A stretch of 51,554 bases of DNA from Hyphomicrobiales bacterium (lineage in GTDB: Bacteria > Pseudomonadota > Alphaproteobacteria > Rhizobiales > Rhizobiaceae): assembly GCA_900471485.1 (NCBI GenBank), contig UCEU01000048.1, forward strand, positions 1-51,554, in the 5' to 3' direction. The position numbers were made by a program, and so were the translations under genes. The notes below the pieces were generated by a model. It was not told the origin of the DNA and ran no database searches. It saw nothing but the letters and a program-made list of their open reading frames with translations. Shown here piece by piece: positions 17,898 through 25,883 of the stretch; within the stretch, counting starts at the first letter, position 1; the number at the start of each line of letters is the position of its first letter.

Positions 17898-17950
17898 ATG
17901 AGGGAAACGTTTGGCGCAGCCAATTCGACGGCGCAAGATGCGAAACCCGC

Positions 17951-17980
17951 AAAAATAAAAAAGCCGCCATCGCTGGCGGC
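17951..17980 (-). terminator. Intrinsic terminator of the suf operon/sufA
   Basis: Read on the minus strand, a GCCGCC/GGCGGC stem with a 6-base loop is followed by TTTTTTATTTTT. It starts 26 bp after the sufA stop. It is a textbook Rho-independent terminator and marks the end of the iron-sulfur gene block. Confidence 0.88.
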
Positions 17981-18005
17981 TCATATCGGTTTGGAATCTG
18001 TGGAC

Positions 18006-18401
18006 CTAGCGCGAGGCCGGCGCCACGGCATCTCCCCGTGCGGCAAGAGCAGCCAGATCGGCCGGCTTGAGCTCGACCGATTCGCCGCATCCGCAAGCCG
18101 ACGTCTGGTTGGGATTGGTGAAGGTAAAGCCGGAGCGCAGCGTCGTCTGCTCGAAGCCCATCTCGGTGCCGAGCAGATAGAGAACCGCCGACGGTTCGAT
18201 CCAGACCCTGGCGCCATCACGCTCGATCAGGTCGTCCTTGGCATTGGGCTCGGTGACGAGATCGATGGTGTACTCCATCCCGGCGCAACCGCCCTTCTTG
18301 ATCCCGACGCGAATCCCCTTCGCCTCCGGTCCCGAATTCTCGACAATCGCCTTCACCCGCGAAGCCGCGGTGTCGGTCATGCTCATGACTGCAAAGCCCA
18401 T
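18006..18401 (-). CDS. sufA: Iron-sulfur cluster A-type carrier SufA
   Basis: A 131-residue A-type carrier that receives clusters from SufBCD and passes them to target proteins. The three cluster-binding cysteines are present: Cys39 (GGCAG) and Cys103/Cys105 (ACGCGES). The start is set by GGAAGGAG, 8 bases upstream of the ATG at 18401. In related Rhizobiaceae, as I recall, sufA directly follows the DUF59 gene as the last suf gene. Here a toxin-antitoxin pair on the opposite strand separates them, so sufA may need its own promoter. A strong terminator follows. Confidence 0.92.
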   Translation of the reverse strand: MGFAVMSMTDTAASRVKAIVENSGPEAKGIRVGIKKGGCAGMEYTIDLVTEPNAKDDLIERDGARVWIEPSAVLYLLGTEMGFEQTTLRSGFTFTNPNQTSACGCGESVELKPADLAALAARGDAVAPASR

Positions 18402-18527
18402 AGGCCCATTCTCCTTCCGCAACCGGGGTCAAGGTCCGGTGCTTGTCCTTGTCAATTTAAGCGGCGATGATCAATGCTTCAATATCGAATGCCGAGATCA
18501 TTGCAATTCCATGCCTTTTCATCGATC

Positions 18528-18549
18528 AATGTACTCTACAGGATACATT
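18528..18549 (+). promoter_or_regulatory. Probable operator of the toxin-antitoxin operon
   Basis: A perfect inverted repeat, AATGTA - 10 bases - TACATT, ends 4 bases before the toxin ATG. The centre-to-centre spacing of 16 bp suits a helix-turn-helix dimer, and such operators are normally bound by the antitoxin. Function inferred from position and symmetry. Confidence 0.5.
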
Positions 18550-18553
18550 TTTC

Positions 18554-18856
18554 ATGCTAACTGTGTTGCGAACAGCGACTTTCGCCAAATGGCTGTCACG
18601 GCTGAAAGACCGCCGCGCCGTCGCAAGGATCGCGTCCCGCCTGTTACGGGTCGAAACCGGGCACCTCGGCGACATCAAGGCGATCGGTGACGGCGTCAGC
18701 GAATTGCGTGTCGACTACGGTCCGGGCTATCGAATCTACGTCACGATGGATGGCACGACGCTGATCGTGTTGCTCTGCGGCGGCGACAAGTCGACGCAAG
18801 CCCGCGATATCATCGAGGCGAAGCGCCTCGCACGGGAATGGAAGGATGCACGATGA
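18554..18856 (+). CDS. RelE/ParE-type toxin (Gp49-like, addiction module killer protein)
   Basis: A 100-residue toxin of the Gp49-like/TIGR02683 type. It has FAKWLSRLKDRRAVARIASR near the N-terminus, GDIKAIGDGVSELRVDYGPG in the centre, then YRIYVTMDGTTLIVLLCGGD. These are the conserved blocks of this family. Relatives stop growth by cleaving mRNA or blocking translation or gyrase; the target here is not known. The stop overlaps the antitoxin start (ATGA). Toxin first, antitoxin second is typical for this subtype. The pair sits antisense within the suf gene block, between sufT and sufA. Confidence 0.88.
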   Translation: MLTVLRTATFAKWLSRLKDRRAVARIASRLLRVETGHLGDIKAIGDGVSELRVDYGPGYRIYVTMDGTTLIVLLCGGDKSTQARDIIEAKRLAREWKDAR

Positions 18857-19155
18857 CAATCGAAACGCAGCACTTCGATGCGGCCGAATTTCTCGACAGC
18901 GACGAAGCGATCGAGGAATTCATCGTCGCCGCCTTCGAAACCCAGGACCCAGCCTTCATCGCCAAAAGCCTCGGCGTCGTGGCCCGCGCCCGCAACATGA
19001 GCGAACTGGCACGCGAGATCGGGATGAGCCGCGCGGCGCTCTACAAGGCGCTGAGCGGCCAAGGCAACCCCGAATTCGCCACCATCATGAAAGTGATGAA
19101 GGCGCTTGGCATCGGGCTTGCGCCGGTCATGCCCGACGGCAGATCGGCGGCCTGA
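18853..19155 (+). CDS. HigA-like antitoxin (addiction module antidote, HTH)
   Basis: A 100-residue antitoxin. The N-terminal half (AAEFLDSDEAIEEFIVAAFE) is the toxin-neutralising part typical of TIGR02684. Residues ~50-90 form a helix-turn-helix (MSELAREIGMSRAALYKALS, then GNPEFATIMKVMKALGI). It probably represses its own operon through the palindrome upstream of the toxin. The start overlaps the toxin stop by 4 bp. Its stop lies only 3 bp from the converging sufT stop. Confidence 0.88.
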   Translation: MTIETQHFDAAEFLDSDEAIEEFIVAAFETQDPAFIAKSLGVVARARNMSELAREIGMSRAALYKALSGQGNPEFATIMKVMKALGIGLAPVMPDGRSAA

Positions 19156-19158
19156 GCC

Positions 19159-19539
19159 TCAATACCAGCCGACCGCCACCTGCGCCTCTTCCGACATCCG
19201 GTCCGGCGTCCACGGCGGATCGAAGGTCATCGCCACTTCGACGCCCGAGACGCCCTCGACGGAACCGACGGCGTTTTCGACCCAGCCGGGCATCTCGCCG
19301 GCAACGGGGCAGCCGGGGGCCGTCAGCGTCATCATTATCTTGACCATGCGGTCGTCCTCGATGTCGATCTTGTAGATCAGCCCGAGTTCGAAGATATCGG
19401 CTGGAATTTCCGGGTCGTAGACCGTCTTCAGCGCCATGATGACGTCGTCGCTGAGGCGCGCCAGTTCATCTTCGGGAATGCTGGAATGCACGATGCCTTC
19501 CCGCACGTCGATCTTCTGTTCGCTGTCGTCGAGGCTCAT
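19159..19539 (-). CDS. sufT: SUF assembly protein SufT (DUF59/MIP18 family; sufX in related operons)
   Basis: A 126-residue DUF59 protein with the family core MALKTVYDPEIPADIFELGL and the conserved cysteine block LTAPGCPVAGEMP. Known homologues help iron-sulfur protein maturation, mostly when cluster demand is high. AAGGAG lies 8 bases before the ATG at 19539. It follows sufS after a gap of about 114 bp that contains two palindromes. It converges tail-to-tail on the inserted antitoxin gene. Confidence 0.9.
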   Translation of the reverse strand: MSLDDSEQKIDVREGIVHSSIPEDELARLSDDVIMALKTVYDPEIPADIFELGLIYKIDIEDDRMVKIMMTLTAPGCPVAGEMPGWVENAVGSVEGVSGVEVAMTFDPPWTPDRMSEEAQVAVGWY

Positions 19540-19556
19540 GTGGCCCACTCCTTAAA

Positions 19557-19600
19557 GCAATTCCAGGAAAAGTGCGAAGCGGTTTTCCGTCCGGAATTGC
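19557..19600. repeat. Palindromic intergenic element (GCAATTCC...GGAATTGC)
   Basis: A 44-bp element bounded by GCAATTCC and GGAATTGC. This sequence family, as I recall, is scattered through Rhizobiales genomes as a short intergenic palindrome. It lies 18 bp upstream of the sufT start. Confidence 0.6.
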
Positions 19601-19617
19601 GTATACAAAACAAAGCA

Positions 19618-19654
19618 GAGCTGTTCTTCCATCCGAAGAAAGATGGAACAGCTC
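19618..19654 (-). repeat. Long hairpin directly after sufS, possible attenuator
   Basis: Arms GAGCTGTTC and GAACAGCTC, extended inside by CCATC/GATGG, form a strong hairpin that begins at the sufS stop. On the minus strand it is followed by a T-rich tract (TGCTTTGTTTTG), so it could weaken read-through into sufT or stabilise the upstream mRNA end. Confidence 0.55.
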
Positions 19655-20892
19655 TAGCTAAAGAATTTGCGCGCATACTCAAGCGCATCGGCCAAGGCAT
19701 CCACCTCGGCGCGGGTATTATACATGCCGAAGGATGCACGGCATGTGGAGGTGACGCCGAAGCGTTTCAAGAGCGGCATGGCGCAATGCGTACCCGCCCG
19801 AACGGCGACGCCGCGCCGGTCGATCACGGTCGAGACGTCATGGGCGTGCAGCCCCTCGATCTCGAAGGAGAAGATGCCGCCCTTGCCCGGCGCATTGCCG
19901 ATGACGCGCAGCGAATTGATGTCGCGCAGCCGCTCGGTGGCGTAGGTCGCCAGATCCGCCTCATGCCTTGCGATCGCCTCGCGGCCGATCTTGTCCATGT
20001 AGTCGAGCGCATAGCCGAGCCCGATCGCCTGCACGATCGGCGGCGTGCCGGCCTCGAAGCGGTGCGGCGGGTCGTTGTAGGTGACGGCATCCTCGGTGAC
20101 CTCGAAGATCATCTCGCCGCCGCCCTGGAATGGCCGCATCGCCTTCAGGCGATCCTTCTTGCCATAGAGCACGCCGATCCCCGAGGGGCCGTAGAGCTTG
20201 TGGCCGGTCATCACGTACCAGTCGCAATCGATATCCTGCACGTCGACGGGCATGTGGACGGCGCCCTGCGAGCCGTCGACGAGCACGGGAATGCCGCGCT
20301 CATGGGCGATCCGGCAGATTTCCTTCACCGGAACGACGGTACCCAGCGCATTCGACATATGCGTGATGGCGACGAGTTTGGTGCGCTCCGTGAGGCTCTT
20401 TTCGAAATCCTCGATATGGAAGGCACCCTCGTCGTCGACGGGAACCCAGACCAGCCTGGCGCCCTGCCGCTCGCGGATGAAATGCCAGGGCACGATGTTG
20501 GAGTGGTGCTCCATGATCGAGATGACGATTTCATCGCCCTCGCCGATATTCGGCATGCCCCAGCCATAGGCTACCGTGTTGATCGCCTCGGTCGAGGACT
20601 TGGTGAAGACGATGTCGTCAACCGAAGGCGCGTTCAGGAAGCGACGCACCTTTTCTCGCGCAGCTTCATAGGCTTCGGTAGCGGCGTTGGACAGGAAATG
20701 CAGGCCGCGATGCACATTGGCGTATTCGTTGGAATAGGCATGGCTGATCGCGTCGATCACCACCTGCGGCTTCTGGGCCGAGGCGCCGTTGTCGAGATAG
20801 ACCAGCGGCTTGCCGTACACTTCCTTCGCAAGGATCGGAAAATCCTTGCGAATGGCTTCGACGTCATAGGCGGCCGGTGCAGTCTGATCCAT
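19654..20892 (-). CDS. sufS: SUF cysteine desulfurase SufS (group II)
   Basis: A 412-residue pyridoxal-phosphate enzyme that takes sulfur from cysteine as a persulfide for SufBCD. The PLP lysine is Lys232 in TGHKLYGP, and the persulfide cysteine is Cys370 in RAGTHCAMP, the group II (SufS/CsdA) pattern. The N-terminal MDQTAPAAYDVEAIRKDFPI is typical. An AAAGGG site precedes the ATG at 20892; an upstream extension reads through repeat DNA. A second, group I desulfurase opens the same operon. No SufE gene is in the window. Confidence 0.94.
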   Translation of the reverse strand: MDQTAPAAYDVEAIRKDFPILAKEVYGKPLVYLDNGASAQKPQVVIDAISHAYSNEYANVHRGLHFLSNAATEAYEAAREKVRRFLNAPSVDDIVFTKSSTEAINTVAYGWGMPNIGEGDEIVISIMEHHSNIVPWHFIRERQGARLVWVPVDDEGAFHIEDFEKSLTERTKLVAITHMSNALGTVVPVKEICRIAHERGIPVLVDGSQGAVHMPVDVQDIDCDWYVMTGHKLYGPSGIGVLYGKKDRLKAMRPFQGGGEMIFEVTEDAVTYNDPPHRFEAGTPPIVQAIGLGYALDYMDKIGREAIARHEADLATYATERLRDINSLRVIGNAPGKGGIFSFEIEGLHAHDVSTVIDRRGVAVRAGTHCAMPLLKRFGVTSTCRASFGMYNTRAEVDALADALEYARKFFS

Positions 20893-20923
20893 GTCAGGCC
20901 CTTTCATATCGCGCTTTCGCGCC

Positions 20924-21049
20924 GTGATCCTCGCGCTTGTCCCGAGGATCCAATCACGTTTCCACTCGTCGCAACGCTTGTGGACAAATCCACTACCGTC
21001 GAATTCCCGGCTGGCGGCAGAAGATCCTCGGGTCAAGCCCGAGGATGAC
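20924..21049. repeat. 126-bp double-palindrome element, copy A
   Basis: Each end is itself a hairpin (CCTCGCGCTTGTCCCGAGG and CCTCGGGTCAAGCCCGAGG), and the two ends are inverted copies of each other. The core contains GTCGCAACGCTTGTGGACAA. The layout resembles the rhizobial RIME elements (two large palindromes, ~100 bp). Copy A is the first unit of a tandem array of period 228 bp. Confidence 0.82.
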
Positions 21050-21151
21050 GCCGAGCGCGAGGCCACCTCCCCGTCACACTGGAGACGACATTACAGCAAG
21101 GCCACATGCGCCATCGCCAACCATCGTCTCCCTGCACGAACTCTTACGGCC

Positions 21152-21277
21152 GTCATCCTCGGGCTTGTCCCGAGGATCTAAGCACGTCTCCACTCGTCGC
21201 AACGGTTGTGGACAAATCCACTACCGTCGAAATCCCGGCTGGCAGCAGCAGATCCTCGGGTCAAGCCCGAGGATGAC
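21152..21277. repeat. 126-bp double-palindrome element, copy B
   Basis: Same length and order as copy A, starting exactly 228 bp later. The DNA after each copy is also conserved (CCGTCACACTGGAGACGACA and CCATCGCCAACCATCGTCTC), so the repeated unit is the whole 228 bp. Confidence 0.85.
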
Positions 21278-21379
21278 GTCGCGTGTGGGGCGAACCCGCC
21301 GTCACACTGGAGACGACATCATGGCAAGGCCACATTCACCATCGCCAACCATCGTCTCCCGTCACCAACCCTCACCACC

Positions 21380-21410
21380 GTCATCCTCGGGACAAACCCG
21401 AAGGTCACGG
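21380..21410. repeat. Third, truncated unit of the 228-bp array
   Basis: A left-end palindrome (TCATCCTCGGGACAAACCCG) begins exactly 228 bp after copy B and stops after about 30 bp, 13 bp short of the sufD stop. The whole 530-bp gap between sufD and sufS is therefore repeat DNA; no gene is seen in it. Confidence 0.75.
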
Positions 21411-21422
21411 CGAAAATTGCCG

Positions 21423-22697
21423 TTACGCGTGCTTCTCAAGCCAGGCCGAGATCACGCCTTCCAGCGCCTCGACCAGGGCTTCGTCTTCCAGTTCCTCGAC
21501 GATCTCGGCGACGAAGGCGTTGACCAGCATGGCACGCGCCTTGTTTTCCGGGATACCACGGGCCATCAGATAATAGAGATGGTTGTGGTCGATATCGGCA
21601 ACGGTGGCGCCATGACCGCACTGCACGTCGTCGGCGAAGATTTCCAGTTCCGGCTTCACCGAGAATTCGGCGTCGTCGGACATCAGCAGCGTATTGCACG
21701 CCATCTTCGCGTCGGTCTTCTGCGCGTCTGGTGCGACCCGGATCATACCCTGGAACACGCCCTTGGCGCGGTCGAACACGACGTTGCGGATCACCTCGGT
21801 GGAGCCGGTATGCGGCACGTTGTGGCCGAGCACCATGGTCACGTCGGTATGCGTCTCGGCGCCGAGCAGGTTGATCCCGCGCAGCGTCAGGTCTGCGCCC
21901 TCGCCCGTCACGTCGATATGCAGTTCCTGGCGCACCAGCTGGCCGCCTGCATTGATGACGAACAGCCTGAGCTTTGCGTCGGCGGCGAGATCGACGCGAA
22001 TCTGGCCGAGATGCGTGTCGTCGGCGCCCTGCTGCTGGACGATGATCCAGGTGAGCTCGGTGCCTTCGCCGACTGTAATGTCACTGACATGCGACACGAA
22101 TGCCGGATTGTTCGTCACCGACAGGTGACGCTCGATCACGGTGCCCTTCACGCCGGAGCCGAATGCAACCGGGAGCCGCGTATGCGTTTGGCCGCCTGCA
22201 TGAACGAACTGAATTTCCAGCGGCTGTTCGAGCTCCGTGCCATCGGCAACGTCGAGGACATAGCCGTCACGCACGAAGCTGCCGTTGATCCGGCCGACCG
22301 CGTCGTCGGAGCCAAGTGCCGCCAGACCATCCGCTGCCGTCCCGTTCGACAGCTGCGCGGCATAACCGGCGATATCGACACCTTCGACGGCAGCCTTCAG
22401 ATCCGGCAGGCCCTGGATGACCGAGAGAACCGAGGAGCCCTCGACCAGCGCCGCACGTGCTTCCGATCCGGCATCGCCGGCCTGTTCGGGAATGGCCCGC
22501 AGCAGATTGCGAAGGTCGGTATAGTGCCAGGCTTCGATGCGGCGCGTCGGCAGACCGCTCTTCTTCAGATCGTCGAGCAGCCGGTCGCGAATGGCGATCA
22601 CCGCGCCGTCGCCGGGCAGTTCGCCGATCTGGTTGTTGAACGCCTCGATGAGCGCCGCTTCCGCGGCGGTCTGGCGGTTAGTCGTCTGCATGTTCAT
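21423..22697 (-). CDS. sufD: Fe-S assembly scaffold protein SufD
   Basis: A 424-residue subunit of the SufBC2D scaffold, in which iron and sulfur are joined into clusters. The start MNMQTTNRQTAAE follows AAAGGA. The helical N-terminal region contains RRIEAWHYTDLRNLL. The C-terminal beta-helix ends with the conserved CGHGATVADIDHNHLYYLMA and IPENKARAMLVNAF blocks, near residues 355-400. Length matches the family. It starts 24 bp after the sufC stop. Confidence 0.94.
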   Translation of the reverse strand: MNMQTTNRQTAAEAALIEAFNNQIGELPGDGAVIAIRDRLLDDLKKSGLPTRRIEAWHYTDLRNLLRAIPEQAGDAGSEARAALVEGSSVLSVIQGLPDLKAAVEGVDIAGYAAQLSNGTAADGLAALGSDDAVGRINGSFVRDGYVLDVADGTELEQPLEIQFVHAGGQTHTRLPVAFGSGVKGTVIERHLSVTNNPAFVSHVSDITVGEGTELTWIIVQQQGADDTHLGQIRVDLAADAKLRLFVINAGGQLVRQELHIDVTGEGADLTLRGINLLGAETHTDVTMVLGHNVPHTGSTEVIRNVVFDRAKGVFQGMIRVAPDAQKTDAKMACNTLLMSDDAEFSVKPELEIFADDVQCGHGATVADIDHNHLYYLMARGIPENKARAMLVNAFVAEIVEELEDEALVEALEGVISAWLEKHA

Positions 22698-22721
22698 GCG
22701 ACCCGTCCTTTCCGCCCGAAA

Positions 22722-23477
22722 TCAGGCTGCCGCTCCGATGATGTCGGCATAGCCATTGGCTTCCAGCTCGTGCGCCAGCGTCTTGTCGCCGGACTTGATG
22801 ACCTGGCCCTTGTAGAGAACGTGGACGGTATCCGGCACGATGTAGTCGAGCAGGCGCTGGTAGTGGGTGATGACGATCACGGCGCGATCGGGCGAACGCA
22901 GGGCGTTGACGCCATCGGCGACGATCTTCAGCGCATCGATATCGAGGCCGGAATCGGTCTCGTCGAGGATGCAAAGCTGCGGTTCCAGCAGCGCCATTTG
23001 CAGAATCTCGGCACGCTTCTTTTCACCGCCGGAGAAGCCGACGTTGAGCGGACGCTTCAGCATCTCGGTGTTGATCTGCAGCTTGGCGGCCGCATCCTTC
23101 ACGAGGCGCATGAAATCAGGCGTCTTCAGCTCTTCTTCGCCACGCGCCTTGCGCTGTTCGTTCATCGCGACCTTCAGGAACTGCATGGTAGCGACGCCGG
23201 GGATTTCGACCGGGTACTGGAAGGCCAGGAAGATGCCCTTGGAGGCACGCTCGGCCGGATCGAGTTCGAGAATGCTCTCGCCGTTGTAGAGAATCTCGCC
23301 CTCGGTGACTTCATAATCGTCGCGGCCGGACAGGATGTAGGACAGCGTCGATTTGCCGGAGCCGTTCGGTCCCATGATGGCAGCCACTTCGCCGGCCTTC
23401 ACGGTGAGGTTCAGCCCCTTGATGATCTCGGTGCCGTCTTCGGCGATGCGGGCGTGCAGGTTCTTGATTTCAAGCAT
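22722..23477 (-). CDS. sufC: Fe-S assembly ATPase SufC
   Basis: A 251-residue ABC-type ATPase that drives conformational change in SufBCD. Walker A is GPNGSGKST (residues 36-44), the signature is FSGGEKKR (148-155), and Walker B is CILDETDSGLD (169-179). The start MLEIKNLHARI is chosen over an upstream in-frame ATG because AGGAAG lies just before it. Upstream, 45 bp separate it from the GIY-YIG gene that intervenes between it and sufB. Confidence 0.95.
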   Translation of the reverse strand: MLEIKNLHARIAEDGTEIIKGLNLTVKAGEVAAIMGPNGSGKSTLSYILSGRDDYEVTEGEILYNGESILELDPAERASKGIFLAFQYPVEIPGVATMQFLKVAMNEQRKARGEEELKTPDFMRLVKDAAAKLQINTEMLKRPLNVGFSGGEKKRAEILQMALLEPQLCILDETDSGLDIDALKIVADGVNALRSPDRAVIVITHYQRLLDYIVPDTVHVLYKGQVIKSGDKTLAHELEANGYADIIGAAA

Positions 23478-23522
23478 TGTGTTCTTCCTGTTCATGCAGC
23501 GGTTTCAAGGACCGCCGAGCAC

Positions 23523-23864
23523 TCAATTGTAATCCGACCACTGTTCCGTTTGCGGATGAGGCCGATAGGCATTCTCGATGTCATCGATCCGCTCGTAGAG
23601 GTCGGCCCAGGTCGGGTTCAAGCTCTCTACCAGCTTGACTTTCCATTCACGCAGATAACGCTTCAAAGACTTCTCCCGCTGTATCGCCAACACGATGTTC
23701 GGATGGCGCTCAAACCAGACAAGATTCTTCGCTCGATACTTCCGCGTAAACCCTTCATGCACTTCGTTTCGGTGCTCCCAGCTGCGGTCATGCAGATCGC
23801 TGGTGACACCGGTGTAGATCACCCCGCGCGGCTTATCGGACATCATGTAGACAAAGCCACTCAT
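23523..23864 (-). CDS. GIY-YIG family nuclease inserted between sufB and sufC
   Basis: A 113-residue stand-alone GIY-YIG domain of the UvrC-like/YhbQ type. VYM (residues 5-7) and YTG (17-19) stand for the GIY and YIG strands. Arg27 with the following His31, and the block around IQREKSLKRYLREWK (62-76) with its Glu, are conserved. NPTWADLY is near the end. Relatives nick or cut DNA, but many are uncharacterised and some may be domesticated. The ATG at 23864 follows AAGGAG. An upstream open frame runs through repeat DNA and is not coding. It has its own ribosome site and could be co-transcribed with suf. Confidence 0.88.
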   Translation of the reverse strand: MSGFVYMMSDKPRGVIYTGVTSDLHDRSWEHRNEVHEGFTRKYRAKNLVWFERHPNIVLAIQREKSLKRYLREWKVKLVESLNPTWADLYERIDDIENAYRPHPQTEQWSDYN

Positions 23865-23899
23865 CCTTACGCTCCTTGCGGCCGATCTCGTTTCTTTTG

Positions 23900-24025
23900 G
23901 TCGTCCTCGGGTTTGTCCCGGGGATTTAAGCACGTCTCCATTTGTTGCAACGGTTGCTGGCAAATCCACTACCGTCGAATTCCTGACCGGCGGCAGCAGA
24001 TCCTCGGGACAAGCCCGAGGATGAC
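23900..24025. repeat. 126-bp double-palindrome element, copy C
   Basis: Identical in length and order to copies A and B, with terminal hairpins (CCTCGGGTTTGTCCCGGGG; CCTCGGGACAAGCCCGAGG). It lies 35 bp upstream of the GIY-YIG start, between that gene and sufB. Confidence 0.82.
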
Positions 24026-24086
24026 GTTGGAGAAAAGCGACACGCCCAACACCAACCATCTTCCCCTTGCACCAACCTTCACCGTC

Positions 24087-24223
24087 GTCATCCTCGGGCT
24101 TGTCCCGAGGATCTAAGCACGTTTCAACTCGCCGCAACGGTCATGGATCAAGCCATCGCCCGTCCACCACCGTCGAATTCCTGGCCGGCGGCAGCAGATC
24201 CTCGGGACAAGCCCGAGGATGAC
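24087..24223. repeat. Double-palindrome element, copy D (137-bp variant)
   Basis: Both ends match the other copies, but the core carries extra and altered bases (GGTCATGGATCAAGCCATCG), making it 137 bp. Together with copy C it fills the ~400-bp gap 23865-24271 between sufB and the GIY-YIG gene; nothing else is seen there. Confidence 0.78.
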
Positions 24224-24271
24224 GCCGAGTGTGAGGCGAGTTCGCCGTCACACAGTGCCGACCGCCTCGGC

Positions 24272-25741
<1,470 letters not shown>

Positions 25742-25757
25742 GTCTCTCTCCAATCTC

Positions 25758-25871
25758 GCCGGAGAAAAGGTCCGGCAGCTTGTATCGCGGGCATTATCGT
25801 TTGCCCTTATGTAGGTGGCCAAAAGGGCCTTTTCAGCCCGAATGGCAAGCAGAAATTTGCGTTTCCGCAAA
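25758..25871 (-). promoter_or_regulatory. sufB leader with two perfect hairpins
   Basis: The 142-bp gap between sufS2 and sufB holds TTTGCG-GAAA-CGCAAA (25856-25871, GNRA tetraloop) right after the sufS2 stop, and GCCGGA-7-TCCGGC (25758-25776) just before the sufB ribosome site. An AAAAGGGCCTTTT near-palindrome lies between. Possible processing or attenuation region; no function is proven. Confidence 0.4.
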
Positions 25872-25883
25872 TTAGTGAGGCAG

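Noticed and set aside
16728..18470. 580-codon open frame on the plus strand
   Set aside because: It overlaps the flagellar-like gene out of frame, and lysE and sufA on the other strand; composition is Arg/Asp/His-rich shadow.
20937..24116. Very long open frame on the plus strand opposite sufS-sufD-sufC
   Set aside because: It runs antisense to well-conserved suf genes and through repeat DNA, with no family resemblance; it is a by-product of GC-rich codon use.
23865..24137. N-terminal extension of the GIY-YIG protein to 204 residues
   Set aside because: The extra codons are translated repeat DNA, and a good ribosome site precedes the ATG at 23864.
20924..24223. Repeats considered as a CRISPR array
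   Set aside because: Units are 126 bp palindromic elements with conserved spacers and no cas genes; not a CRISPR layout.
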